From assembly GCA_946807835.1 (NCBI GenBank), contig OX327695.1, forward strand, positions 26,642,501-26,706,500: 64,000 bases of DNA, given 5' to 3'. Of the stretch, positions 39,456 to 51,575 are shown piece by piece. Below the pieces are notes generated by a model. That model was not told where the DNA came from and ran no database searches. It saw nothing but the letters and a program-made list of their open reading frames with translations. The translations under genes and the position numbers were made by a program. The stretch's first letter is position 1. The number at the start of each line of letters is the position of its first letter. This stretch comes from Ailanthus altissimus. Its lineage: Eukaryota; Streptophyta; Magnoliopsida; Sapindales; Simaroubaceae.

Positions 39456-39984
39456 AGTTCAATAATGCATTAATTAGATAGCAATTTCTGGGTATTATGT
39501 GATGCATGACAGTAACTTATCTTTCTTTTTTTTTTTTTTTTGTTTGAATCATTAGGTATGGATTTATCTTAAAACCAAGTTACTTTATTAATAATTTTGC
39601 TTAAATTTTTTTTATAGTAATTTTAGAGGCAAACAATTGTAGGTGTAGTTTTTTTATTTTTTCCTTTGAGTCCCAATTAAAAATATATATCAAAACTAAA
39701 AAAGAATTATTTAACATAGTTATTTTGTCTAAATACTTTCTTTGAAAATATCTGTATGTGAATTAAGCTTAAACAAGCAGCGAGTAAGCTTCAATGTTAT
39801 CCAAGATTTCAAATAAAAAGATTAGGATATTATGAGCATAAACAACAAAAAGGAAAAGGCAACAGAAATGATTAGAATAAATTCTTAATAAAAAAAAAAG
39901 TGTTCTTTTTCCATTCCATTCAAAAGCACTTTTCATGAAAAGATTCTCAAAAACACACTTAGTAAAATCAAATAGCAATATGAG

Positions 39985-40090
39985 AATGAGGGCAGTCTAG
40001 TTGGTTGAACTTCTCCAAAATTCACATTTTTATTTGGGTTTGAACCCTCTCTTCTTTTTAAGTGGTGCAAAAAATAAAATATGTTATAAT
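39985..40090 (+). mobile_element. possible SINE-like fragment
   Basis: GGCAGTCTAGTTGGTTGAAC resembles a polymerase III A box in plant SINEs. GGTTTGAACCC about 35 bases downstream matches a B box (GGTTCRANNCC). No poly(A) tail or target-site duplication was confirmed. Confidence 0.3.
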
Positions 40091-40119
40091 TTTTTTCAAA
40101 AAAGAAAAAAATCCAAATA

Positions 40120-42495
40120 GCAATACATAATCAACTAGTTGCATAGATGCCAGTTTAGAGAAAATGTGATGGTGAGCATTACTATGTCATGGTGAGCACT
40201 ACTATTTTAAATTTAGCACATCGATCATAATCATTTAACTGAGAAATTGAGACCACCCATATATTTATAAATCACTTAATTTGATTCCTCTCTTCTCTTA
40301 TTACATATTAATTTGAACTTTGAAGTCATTTCACAAGGGTCACAAAATGGTTGTTGTTCTAAGTACAACTTGCAACCATGAAATAAAAACTATAAAAGCA
40401 ATTCCTGATTGTATTATTATACAACGTGATTGATTGCACATCGATATTTGGGAGGCTGGAAATATTTTCGTAAATTTAATATTGATCACTTGAAAGACTC
40501 TTGAATTCCCTTAGAAGCAAGAAAATGGATGGTATAGATTGGAAATTTACAAGAAAAATATAACATTTAAAAATCCTTTTTAACTTTCATATCTTAATGT
40601 TATAAATGAATAATAAAAAGTGAGAATTAAGAATATCTCAATACTAAAAAATATTATAAAAATTATAGAAATATTGAAAGTGAATGGATTATAAGGAGGG
40701 CTATGCTCATATTTATAGCAATACATGATCAACTAGTTGCGTAGATGCCAATTTCAAGAAAATTTGATGGTGAGCACTACTACTTTAAATTTAGCACATC
40801 GATCGTAATCATTTAACTGAGAAATTGAGACCACCCATATATCTATAAACCACTTAGTTTGATTCCTCTCTTCTCCTATTACATATTAGTTTGAACTTTG
40901 AAGTCATTTCACAAGGGTCACAAAATGGTTGTTGTTCTAAGTACAAGTTGCAACCATAAAGTAAAAACTATAAAAGCAATTCCGGATTGTATTATTATAC
41001 AAAGTGATTGATTGCACATCAATATTGGGAGGTCGAAAATATTTTTGTAAGAAAATTTTCGTAAATTTAATATTGATCACTTGAAAGACTCTTGAATTCC
41101 CTTAGAAGCAAGAAAATGGATGGTATAGATTGGAAATTTACAAGAAAAATAGAACATTTAGAAATCCTTTTTAACTTTCATATCTTAATGTTATAAATGA
41201 ATAATAAAAAGTGAGAATTAAGAATATCTCAATACTAAAAAATATTATAAAAATTATAGAAATATTGAAAGTGAATGGATTATAAGGAGGGCTATGCTCA
41301 TATTTATAGCAATACATGATCAACTAGTTGCGTAGATGCCAATTTCAAGAAAATTTGATGGTGAGCACTACTACTTTAAATTTAGCACATCGATCGTAAT
41401 CATTTAACTGAGAAATTGAGACCACCCATATATCTATAAACCACTTAGTTTGATTCCTCTCTTCTCCTATTACATATTAGTTTGAACTTTGAAGTCATTT
41501 CACAAGGGTCACAAAATGGTTGTTGTTCTAAGTACAAGTTGCAACCATAAAGTAAAAACTATAAAAGCAATTCCGGATTGTATTATTATACAAAGTGATT
41601 GATTGCACATCAATATTGGGAGGTCGAAAATATTTTTGTAAGAAAATTTTCGTAAATTTAATATTGATCACTTGAAAGACTCTTGAATTCCCTTAGAAGC
41701 AAGAAAATGGATGGTATAGATTGGAAATTTACAAGAAAAATAGAACATTTAGAAATCCTTTTTAACTTTCATATCTTAATGTTATAAATGAATAATAAAA
41801 AGTGAGAATTAAGAATATCTCAATACTAAAAAATATTATAAAAATTATAGAAATATTGAAAGTGAATGGATTATAAGGAGGGCTATGCTCATATTTATAG
41901 CAATACATGATCAACTAGTTGCGTAGATGCCAATTTCAAGAAAATTTGATGGTGAGCACTACTACTTTAAATTTAGCACATCGATCGTAATCATTTAACT
42001 GAGAAATTGAGACCACCCATATATCTATAAACCACTTAGTTTGATTCCTCTCTTCTCTTATTACATATTAGTTTGAACTTTGAAGTCATTTCACAAGGGT
42101 CACAAAATGGTTGTTGTTCTAAGTACAAGTTGCAACCATAAAGTAAAAACTATAAAAGCAATTCCGGATTGTATTATTATACAAAGTGATTGATTGCACA
42201 TCAATATTGGGAGGTCGAAAATATTTTTGTAAGAAAATTTTCGTAAATTTAATATTGATCACTTGAAAGACTCTTGAATTCCCATAGAAGCAAGAAAATG
42301 AATGGTATAGATTGGAAATTTACAAGAAAAATAGAACATTTAGAAATCCTTCTTAATTTTCATATCTTAATGTTATAAATGAATAATAAAAAGTTAGAGT
42401 TACGGATATCTCAAATACTAAAAAACTTCAAAAAATATTATAAAAAATATGAAAATATTGAAAGTGAATGAATTATAAAGGGGGTTATGTGCATA
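40120..42495. repeat. tandem array, four units of about 590 bp
   Basis: Units start at GCAATACAT on 40120, 40719, 41309 and 41900 (periods about 599, 590 and 591). Units 2 and 3 look nearly identical. Unit 1 has an extra TGTCATGGTGAGCACTACTA-like insertion, and unit 4 drifts toward its end. The last 120 bases of each unit (from TGTTATAAATGAATAATAAA) match the outer half of the copia LTR at 42371-42597, so the array carries LTR sequence. Large ORFs are absent. Confidence 0.9.
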
Positions 42496-42597
42496 TTTAA
42501 AGGCGATAAGGAGGATGGAATTCACCAATATAACCCACCCACCCCCAGCCTTTACAATACTCCTTTTTAAATTTTACCACTTTAGTTTTATTTTACA
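42371..42597 (-). repeat. copia 3' LTR
   Basis: Read on the minus strand it starts TGTAAAATAAAACTAAAG and ends TTCATTTATAACA. TTTAAATATG serves as a TATA-like box. It also contains a run of GGGTGGGTGGG. It aligns with 48785-48993, especially GTATTGTAAAGG against GAATTGTAAAGG and the final TTATAACA. Confidence 0.65.
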
Positions 42598-42849
42598 TTG
42601 TTAAGGAAAAACCTAGTGGAACAAAACCTAAGTAAAATAAGTACAACTATATAATATACAGTGATAGTGAATGTGCTCAAAACTATCTCATTAAAAATCT
42701 TGTCAGTAAAATTCAGTGAGATAAAATTGGTTGAAGGAAAAAAGAGTACAATACACATTTGTAATTAATATGAATCTTCTTCTAGAAGAATGTGCCCCCC
42801 TTGATTAAATACTCCCCCTCAAAGTAACATCCATTAATTTGATAATTTG

Positions 42850-45800
42850 TTGAGTCGGTGTTTACCAACTTTGTAAACTAATTTCTCAAAATATTGACAT
42901 TGGTAAAGATTTGGTGAACAAATCTACAAAATTGTCGATGGAGCATATCTCTTTAACATCAATTTTCTTACTTTACTGCAACTCATGAGTGTAAAATTTT
43001 TTTGGAGAAATATGTTTAGTTTTATCTCCTTTGATATATCCGCCTCTAACTTGACCAATACAAGCAGTGCTGTCTTCATATGCTATAGTTGAAATATTTG
43101 TTACAAAAGGTAGGCTGCATGTGCTTTGGATGTGATGAATGATAGATCGTAGCCATTCCGTGCTTACTTTATGTAATGCTAGAATCTTAGAGTGATTTGA
43201 GGAAGTGGCAATAATAGTTTGCTTTGTAGATTTTTATGAGATTGCTGTATTATTATAAGTAAAAACATATCTCATTTGCGAGTAGGTTTTATAGGAATCA
43301 AATAACTACCTAACATTTGCATAAACAAGTAGACCTGAATTTTCTATAGGTTCATTGGAATAAAACAGTCTCAAATCTATCATTTTATAAAGGTAAAGAA
43401 ATATATGTTTGTCACTATTCCGATGCCATTGAGTTAGTGCAGAACTGAACCTTACCAATAAGCATACTATAAAAGCTATATCCAGTCTGGTGCATTAGGT
43501 TAGATATTATATAACACTAATTGCATTAAGATATGGTACTTCTAGGATCAAGTATTTTCTCATCATATTTTTTATAACGAAATAGATCTTTTTTAGGATC
43601 AAGAGACCGAACAACTTTAGGTGATTGTACCACATATGCCTAGATTGTTTCAATCTATATAAAAATCTTTGTAGTTTAATTGAATACAAATTACGATTTT
43701 ATACTTCAAGCATATTGAATTCTTCAGGGATTTCAAGTGACCCATACAGACAAGCTGTCACTACATCCAGAAGACTCATATCAAGCTTTTTTAAGATTGC
43801 CAAGCTTATAAAAAATCGAAATGTAATTATGTCCATCATAGGGGAATCAGTTTTATCAAAATCAATACTAAGTTTCTATGAGAAATCTTGAGCAACGAGT
43901 CTTTCTTTATATATGATGACTATGTTGTTTTCGTTATATTTTCGTACAAAAATTCATTTATATCTTATGGATTTGACATCTTCAGGTGTCTGAACTACAG
44001 GTTCAAATACTTCACACTTGGCTAGAGAAGTCAATTCTGCTTGAATTACTTCCTTTTATTAGAGCTAATCACGTATTTCTCTATATTCATTAATAGTTTG
44101 TGACTCAAAATCGTCATTTATAATTTTAGTAGATATTACAAATGAAAATACATCATCGACAATTATTTCATCACGTTTTCACATTTCTTATATGTAAACA
44201 TAATTTGTACCATTTTTTATTTTTAAATTCTTTTACCTCTTCTGGGGTTAATGTCTCTTCAGAGACTATTAAATCATTCAATATTATTGATTTAGAAAAT
44301 ATGGGTTTATTAGCTCAAGCATTATTTCTAACAGGATCATGATTTTTCACTTTTTTTTCTGTGAAATAATATCTTTTGAATCAAGTGGTCTACCACACTT
44401 CTAGCGTACAACAAATAATTCATTTGCTATCTTTTGATTAGAGTTTTTTGCAGTAATAATCACCCAAATTGGTGTATTGGTAGGTAGTATGTATGACCTG
44501 ATTACTTTTGATGCATATGTAAATGTGTTAGGTAATTCACTTGTAATTTTTTGAAGATGAACAATCCTTCACATATCATTTTTGTATTGATTTATCCGAT
44601 GATCCAAATAAGTCATAGTGGTTGTTTTTCAAGAAAGTACATGCCTTACTTTAGGGGGTAATTTTCTTTTCCCTAATAATGAAAACATTGTCTCATCAAA
44701 ATGATAATCTGTAAATCATGCAGTAAACAGATCACTTGTCAGGATTTAAGATACCTTATAATGATAGTGAGTTAAAACCAATATAAATCTCTAAGCGACA
44801 TTAAGGTCCCATTTTAGTGCGTTGTGGGGGTGCTATAGGCACATACACAACACAACCAAAGATCCGTAAATAGGATATATCAGGCTAATGATCAAGTACA
44901 AGTTGTAATGGAGAATATTGATGATATCCAATAGACTTAAAATAAATTAATGTTGCAGCATGCAAAATATCATTATCATATACAGAAATTAGTAATTGTG
45001 TGCGAATTAATAAAGTGCGTGCAGTTACTAAAGGTCATTTAATTAAAGATTCTGCTAATTTATTTTGTAAGTAAAAATATGGCACATGATGTCCTACATC
45101 AATTTCCACTAATGTACAATAGTCATCAAATATTTTATATGTAAACTCACCAACATTATCTAAATTTATAGTCTTAATAGAGTATTATGAAAATTGTGTC
45201 CTTAATTTAATGATATGTGCTAGTAATCTAGTAAATGTAACATTTTTTGTAGACAGTAAATAAACATGTGGCCATTGTGCAGATGCATCAATTAAAACAA
45301 TAAAATAGCGAAAAGATCTACTTGTTGGATGAATTGGTTCGCAGATATCTCTTTGATCATTTAAAAATGATAGAGATTCTAGACCAACCTTATAAGGTGA
45401 TAGTCTGATTACAAGTGTATCTTGTGAGCAAGCAGTACAAATATTCTCATTAAGCAACAAAATCTTTAGGTTCTTTAATGGGTGCCCATAAGAATTTTCA
45501 ATGATTCTATGTATCATTGTTGATCCTAGATGACCAAGTCGATCATAATATAGTATATATATTTTTGCATCATTGTACTTCTTGTTCATTATTGAGTAGC
45601 TTTCAATTGAATTTATAATTGTATAATATAGTCTATATGATAAGGTAAGAAGCTTCTCAAGTATGCATTTCTTATTTGAGGTGTTAGAAGTAATGCAAAG
45701 ATATTCTATATTATTTTCACTTAAAGTCTCAATGTGATATCCGTTTTGGTGAATATCTTTAAAATTATGCTGATTTCTTATGGATCTACCAATATATGAA

Positions 45801-47153
45801 GCTCATTTATATATAATTTTGTTCCACTTGCTTATAAGATTATTATTTTTTTGAAGCCTTCATTCAAATCTACAGGACCTGATATAATATTGACTTTTCC
45901 TTCAATCATTGTTAGTTTAAAAAAATATTTCTTATCTCAAAGGATAGTGTGCGTAGTAGCATTGTCAGCCAAACATGCATCTTTAATTTTTCTCTGGACA
46001 ATTCATCTTAAAAATTCATTCCTAATATTAAATAAAAATTCATATTAAAATTCTGATAAATACATTACAAAAAGTTACATTTCTTCTTCATTAATACAAA
46101 AAGTAATATCTTTTCATGTATTACAAAAAGTTACATTTCATACATTAAAAGTATAACAAAGATCTAATATGGAGATATTAAAACTTAATGATCACTGTTC
46201 CATTCTTTATCTCCAAAGAAATTAGAGACATCTAGCTGAATAAGATCTGCAGAATCTAAGTTATCAATAAGATTTGTCTCTACATTCTTTTTTGTTACCT
46301 TGATAGATGCCTCATAATGTTCGACTAGATGCTTTGAGTTACAATATGTACATGACTAATTTCCTTTTACTCCACATTAGTAATAAGTATTTTCATAATG
46401 CTTAGGGCACTTATTTTCTACACCATTATCCTTGTCTTTGTGTCTCTGCCCTAGTTTAGTATTTCTTCATTCTTAATACTTGTGGCCTCCATTAAGGTGA
46501 TAACTACGTCCTTTGCCTTTTCCACGACTATGTCTAATTTTGTTATGAGTATTTGCATTTACTTTTGGGAATGGCTGAGAACTAGTTGGACATGATTCGT
46601 GATTTTTTAATAAGAGCATATTGTTTTGTTTAGCAAGTAAAAGATATAAATTAATTATGTGTATTTTTTTTAAATTGTCGTTCATGATAGTGTTGTTGTA
46701 GAACAATATTAAAGGTATGAAAGGTAGAGAATGTCTTATCTAACATATCATGTTCTGTAACTTTATCACTACACAATTTCATCTGTGAGATAATTTTGAA
46801 TAAAACAGAATTGTATTCAGCAACAATTCTAAAATCTTATAATCACAGATTCATCCATTCATTTCTTATTTTTAAGAGGAACACATTTTTCTGATAATCA
46901 TATCTTTCTTTAAATTTTTCTAAAAAATCTGCGGGTCATCTACTGTTAAATATTGAGCTTTTAGGCTCTTATATAGGTGATGACGAAGAAAAATAATAGC
47001 TCTCGACTTATCCTACAGGGGCACATTATTTTCTTTTTTGATTATCTTTTCTAAACCATTGGCTTGGAGGTACATTTTAGCATCTAACACCTGTGACAGA
47101 TAACTTTTTATGGAGACATCAAGTACAGAGATTTATAAATTTGTAAGAGACAT
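42850..47153 (-). pseudogene. copia gag-pol relic
   Basis: The gag start on the minus strand reads MSLTNL followed by a stop and then ISVLDVSIKSYLSQVL. A later gag segment has FSTFHTFNIVLQQ and a Cys-rich area. The best pol stretch (45185-45589, 134 codons) holds the GAG-pre-integrase HLG core (YDRLGHLGSTMIHRII) and the integrase start (FRYFIVLIDASAQWPHVYLL). The RT shows IKLQRFLYRLKQS, and the RNase H end shows NFVDLFTKSLP. Frequent stops show it is non-functional. Confidence 0.8.
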
Positions 47154-47549
47154 TTTTTATGGGCTTTGAATATAAAGAAAGGAATTAAAATTAATGTGAT
47201 GAAATATAAATATTATTCAACAAATATATAATGTAAAAATATAAATATCAAAAAGCAATTTAGGATGCACAACTTTCCTTATACATAAAATAATCATAGT
47301 TAGCAGACAAGGCCTTCCATGTATCAATAGTATTTAAGAGGCATTGTCTTTTATTTATTGATAAGAATATGGAGGCATAACCTTCTATAGATTGATAATA
47401 ATGAGGAGGCATAACTTTTCATAAATTAATAATAATTAGGAGGCATGGCCTTCCATAAAATAATAGTAATAAGGAGGCATGAACTTCCATATATTGATAA
47501 CAATGAAGATTAAAAGAATAAGTTATTAAAAGAAATAGATTATAAAGTT

Positions 47550-48532
47550 AAAAAAGAACATTTTTGTACTTTAAATTTGGCCCAATACCTAATTTTGTCT
47601 ATTTTTTTTCGAATTACTCAAATTTGTCTCTCTCTTTATTAGTCAATTACCGTTAAGTTTGACAAAAATGCAATTTTTTGTTATAATATTTATTTTGTCC
47701 CTGATGGTTATGCATATGTGTTGTGATGTTTAAAGTGACTGATACATCATCAAAAAAATAATTCACATGTTAATATTATTTTTACATGTCAATAAATGAT
47801 TGGCTACTGATAAAAATTGAACACGCGACACATTTAGATAGGTTCAATTTTAATATTAATTTTTAATTCTTTAAAATTTATTTTTAAAAATAAATTATTA
47901 AAAAAATAGAACCCTCAATTGGCACAAACATTTGATAGTGACCCGCCACCATTGCCCACTAGATTCTGATGATAAAAATGATCAAAATTTATATCACTGG
48001 ACTCCATGCAACGGTGGCACACGTTAAATGGAGCAGCAGTGACATGCACTACCGTGGCCACTCCCTTCATCCACAAAAACGAGGGTGCACATTAAACGAA
48101 GCGGCAATAACGTACATCGTCAGTGGCTGTCGCCTTTTATGGCTCCGATTGAGTATTTGACAGCATTCTGGTCTTTTTTTATAAAAAATAATCACACTAT
48201 TATGTAAATTAAGAAAAATAAAGTCCAATGATATAAAATTTGATTATTTTTATCGTTAGAGTTTAGTGGCCGATGGTACTTAGCACTGTCAGATGTCTGT
48301 TGCGATGGTGGTGGCCCACAGTAGAGTTTTATTTATTTATTTAATAATTTATAATCATTTGGCACATGTCACAATATATGAATATTTTTTTATTAAGTTA
48401 CGATTTTGCCCCTCAATAGTAAAATTTAACGGTAACTAGACTGATAGAGATGGACTAATCTGGATGATTCGAAACAAGATGGACAAAATTGAGTATTGAG
48501 CCATATTCTAGAGATAAAAATGTTATTTTTCC
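47550..48532. mobile_element. MULE-like non-autonomous element (983 bp)
   Basis: Terminal inverted repeats of about 110 bases: the left arm contains CAATACCTAATTTTGTC, TTCGAATTACTC and TTACCGTTAA. The right arm contains their inverted forms at 48400-48530. The flanks TATAAAGTT (47541-47549) and TATAAAATT (48533-48541) match at eight of nine positions, the 9-bp duplication size of Mutator-like elements. It sits inside the copia 5' leader. No transposase is present. Confidence 0.7.
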
Positions 48533-48784
48533 TATAAAATTCTAAATTCTAGTTTAAAATTATAATAAAAAATATTTGTCCTTATTTTTTGTTGTGAAAA
48601 GTCTAAATGAATGACAACTATAGAACATATTCGTAAGAATTATAATATACAATGATATAAACATATTACAAATAATAATTGAATATAAATAAATATGCCA
48701 AAATAAAGAACGTAAAATAAATTAAGTTAAGAATTTAATATGAAAGTTAAAAATTAAACTTATCTAAAATTCGTAATGATAACG

Positions 48785-48993
48785 TGTTATAAATTAATAA
48801 TAAATAGTAAGAGTTAATGATATCTCGAGTATTAAAAAAATCTCTAAAAAATATTATAAAAATTATAAAAATAAATAAATTAAAAAAAATTATACACATT
48901 TATAAACCAAAAAGTAAAATTTACCGATATGCCCACCGCCTTTGATCACCACCTTTACAATTCTTAAAACATTATTAAAGTAAAATTTCAACA
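48785..48993 (-). repeat. copia 5' LTR
   Basis: On the minus strand it starts TGTTGAAATTTTACTTTAA and ends ATTTATAACA. It is followed internally by CGTTATCATTACGA, in the place of a primer-binding site but only a loose match to one. Confidence 0.6.
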
Positions 48994-49977
48994 TTGGTGA
49001 TTCTAACTACATATATTATATTAATGCTAATCTATATCCCAACTATGAAACACTTGTGGATACGCAATACCGAAGTCGTTGATTCTTGGTGTTAGTTGTG
49101 AGGGCATTGTCAGGGGTCATTTCGCAACTTGCCGTGAGCCTACGACCTGCAAATGTGAAGCAGCACGAGACGATGCGGAACCTGATAAGACATCATTATT
49201 CATGGCCACAATTTCAGAGCACGAACTCTTGCTTGGCCCATACCAATTATTCTTTAGCTTGAAATTCATAAACATGACTGCTTTGATCTGACTTAAACCC
49301 AATAACATATATAGTATCCCATAATATCACGTTAGCTATGCCATAAGGTTATGAATGCTTTTTATATTGGATGATAGAGGCTGAGCCGCTCTGCCGTCAG
49401 CCTGATGCCCTAATCCAAGTCATTTTAATTGGGGTTTATTTTTTTTTTCAAAATTATTTATATACAAAATCTCCTTAATACACCATTAACTTAATTGCCA
49501 GAAACAGGATTATGAGATGGTTGTAAAAGCACAGTTCATGGGTTCCAATTATCTGTGCCTCTGGAAGATGATGCATGCAAAGTCAGTAATTGTTGCTTTT
49601 ATGGCCGAGCTAGCATTCCAAAGTAAATAGAATATTAAAAGAGTACATCTTTTTTTTATAACATGTAATAACTCGTGCAAAAGCATCAAGACAAGAAATT
49701 TCTTAGTTTAGTTTGTCAGCAGATAAATGGGTGGCGCCATTACATGAAAAGGAAAGCTGATCATTAAACAATGAAATAGGAAAGCAGCCCTCAAGCAAAG
49801 GAAAAGCATGTAAATACACGAACGAAAAGTGCCCATCAGAAAGTAAATAGGGAGTACATTGCCCCGAAGCTTATTCAATTCTTATGGTAATATTTTATTC
49901 CAAGGTTATGGACATCTGTCGAACATTGGGCAGTTTGTATTAACTTTAATTATTATTATGTCATGAATAGTTATCAA
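48994..49977. other. unassigned spacer with a GC-richer patch
   Basis: A patch at 49060-49300 has balanced composition and small ORFs on both strands (70 codons plus, 63 codons minus), unlike its AT-rich surroundings. It may be a gene fragment, but I do not recognise it. The rest shows no feature. Confidence 0.3.
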
Positions 49978-50364
49978 CATTATTAAAAAAAAAAGTAGTT
50001 TAATAATAAAAATTTTGTGATAAAAATATATTATTATAAAAAATTTGTGATAAAATCTATCACAAATTTTTTACTATCAACAACTATTATAAATAAAAAA
50101 TTATATTATTTATTACAAATTTGTGTTAAATTTTATTACTAATAAAAAAATAAATATCATATATTAGTGATAGATATGTTTTTAAATTATTTAATTGCTA
50201 TCAGCAACCATTTATCTTTTATAAATTTAATTTTATATACTTCTTGAAATTTTGTATAATTTGTAAGGATGAAATGAAATGTTTACTTCTTTCTTATGAT
50301 TTCAAAGATGTTGATTTTGAATAAACATAAATAATCTTTGCATGTTTTACACTCTTACTTGCAG

Positions 50365-50412
50365 GATGTATAGTTATGGTCCTCTTTGAGAAGACTGTGC
50401 CTAAAACTGTAG
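50365..50412 (+). pseudogene. captured cyclophilin exon fragment
   Basis: The sequence between the acceptor TTACTTGCAG and the donor GTATAG is 48 nt and reads (G)CIVMVLFEKTVPKTV. This resembles the early cyclophilin (peptidyl-prolyl isomerase) segment GRIVMGLFGKTVPKT, an exon of that size in plant cyclophilin genes as I recall. The R-to-C and G-to-E changes fit C-to-T and G-to-A decay. No neighbouring cyclophilin exon was recognised. Confidence 0.55.
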
Positions 50413-50784
50413 GTATAGTATCCTGATGGAGAATGTTGTTTTGTATCTTTTAGATTTTGTTATCTTGTGAAGTGGTCACTTATAATGTCAACAGGGATAT
50501 AGCAGTAACTTTATTTTCCTAATTTCAATAAAAAGTCTGCTTATTACGGAAAGATTTGTGTTTGTTCTAGGTTAACTATTATTTATGATAGTCACTATAA
50601 GAAAGCATCTTCCATGACTCTATTTGTATTCATTTCAACTACTCAAGAAAGCATCATCAAGTAAGAAGATATAAGGATGTCAATACTATTGTGTGTGAAA
50701 TTCAACATCTGTTTGTTTGATTTAAGTGGTTATAGATATTGTTGAGGGAATAAACGTTCTTTTTTCTTTTGAGGTTATATTGAA

Positions 50785-51575
50785 GCGAAGAGTTTTAAGT
50801 TCAACTTAAAACTCTAACCTTTTTGCTCAGTAGAATAACCTGTTAATCAAATAAAATAGCAAGAATCCAAAGCAGAAAATAAAAGAGCATAACACAATCT
50901 TACGTGGTTCGGTCAATTGCCTATGTTCACGGTATATCTAAGGATTCTAACCTCTCTTATTAACTCCCTAGAGATATTATAAGGAAAACTCAATTTGAAG
51001 AATCCTCAAAAGGACCTGATGTTTAGTGAATCCTTGTTCTACCACGAACAATGATCACCCAAACGGCGATTCCACCCTAGCGCACATAAGCACTTAGTGT
51101 CTACCTAGTTCTTCTCCCTCTCTTAGAGTCTCTCTTAATGCTTAATCTCAACTAAAGGGTTTACAAGTGTTTATATAGGGTGTATTTTGTGCCCACTAAT
51201 CCTATTCCTTGTTGGAGTAAGAGTCCACTTATTTTGGAAGTCCAAAACTTCTCAAAACTTGAAATCTCGAACCAAAACAGACTTCTGATACGTCTGGTGC
51301 TGTGGCGCTGGGCATTATCGCGCCTATTGCCGCGACTCTGAGGACCCGACGTTGGGTTGCTGTCTTGGGCGCCCGGCCATGGGCGCCGCGGCGCTCAGCC
51401 CTGGCAGCACCTATCCCTCGTTTTCTTGCTTCCTTTATATCTTTGAGTCCCGTTTCGCTTCTCCCTTTATGTCCCATACGTCCTAGGCTTCTCCATACGC
51501 GTCCCACATGTTCTAAACTTTTTGTAACTCTCCACTTTAATATTTATTTCAATTCTTATCCAATCAAAATTGTTG
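50785..51575 (-). repeat. LTR-like repeat, copy B
   Basis: Homologous to 3530-4260 in the same orientation, and nested inside the CACTA element. It is better preserved and keeps ACGTGGTTCGGTCAATTG and a GC-rich core near 51290-51420 that copy A has lost. The ORFs of 92 and 105 codons over that core overlap on opposite strands and have no protein-family look, so I do not call them genes. Confidence 0.6.

Larger units (their letters stand above)
42371..48993 (-). mobile_element. decayed Ty1/copia LTR retrotransposon
   Basis: Minus-strand order from the right: 5' LTR (48785-48993), leader, gag start at 47153, gag, GAG-pre-integrase and integrase near 45200-45600, reverse transcriptase near 43500-44000, RNase H near 42860-43330, then a G-rich polypurine-like region (TTTGAGGGGGAGTATT near 42820) and the 3' LTR (42371-42597). 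Many stops and frameshifts interrupt every ORF, so the element is dead. It is split by the MULE-like insertion at 47550-48532. Flanks CTTAA and TTGGT do not match as a target-site duplication, so one end may have been rearranged. Confidence 0.75.

Noticed and set aside
48994..48998. TTGGT as target-site duplication of the copia element
   Set aside because: The opposite flank is CTTAA, so the flanks do not match. The left flank was probably altered when the 590-bp array expanded.
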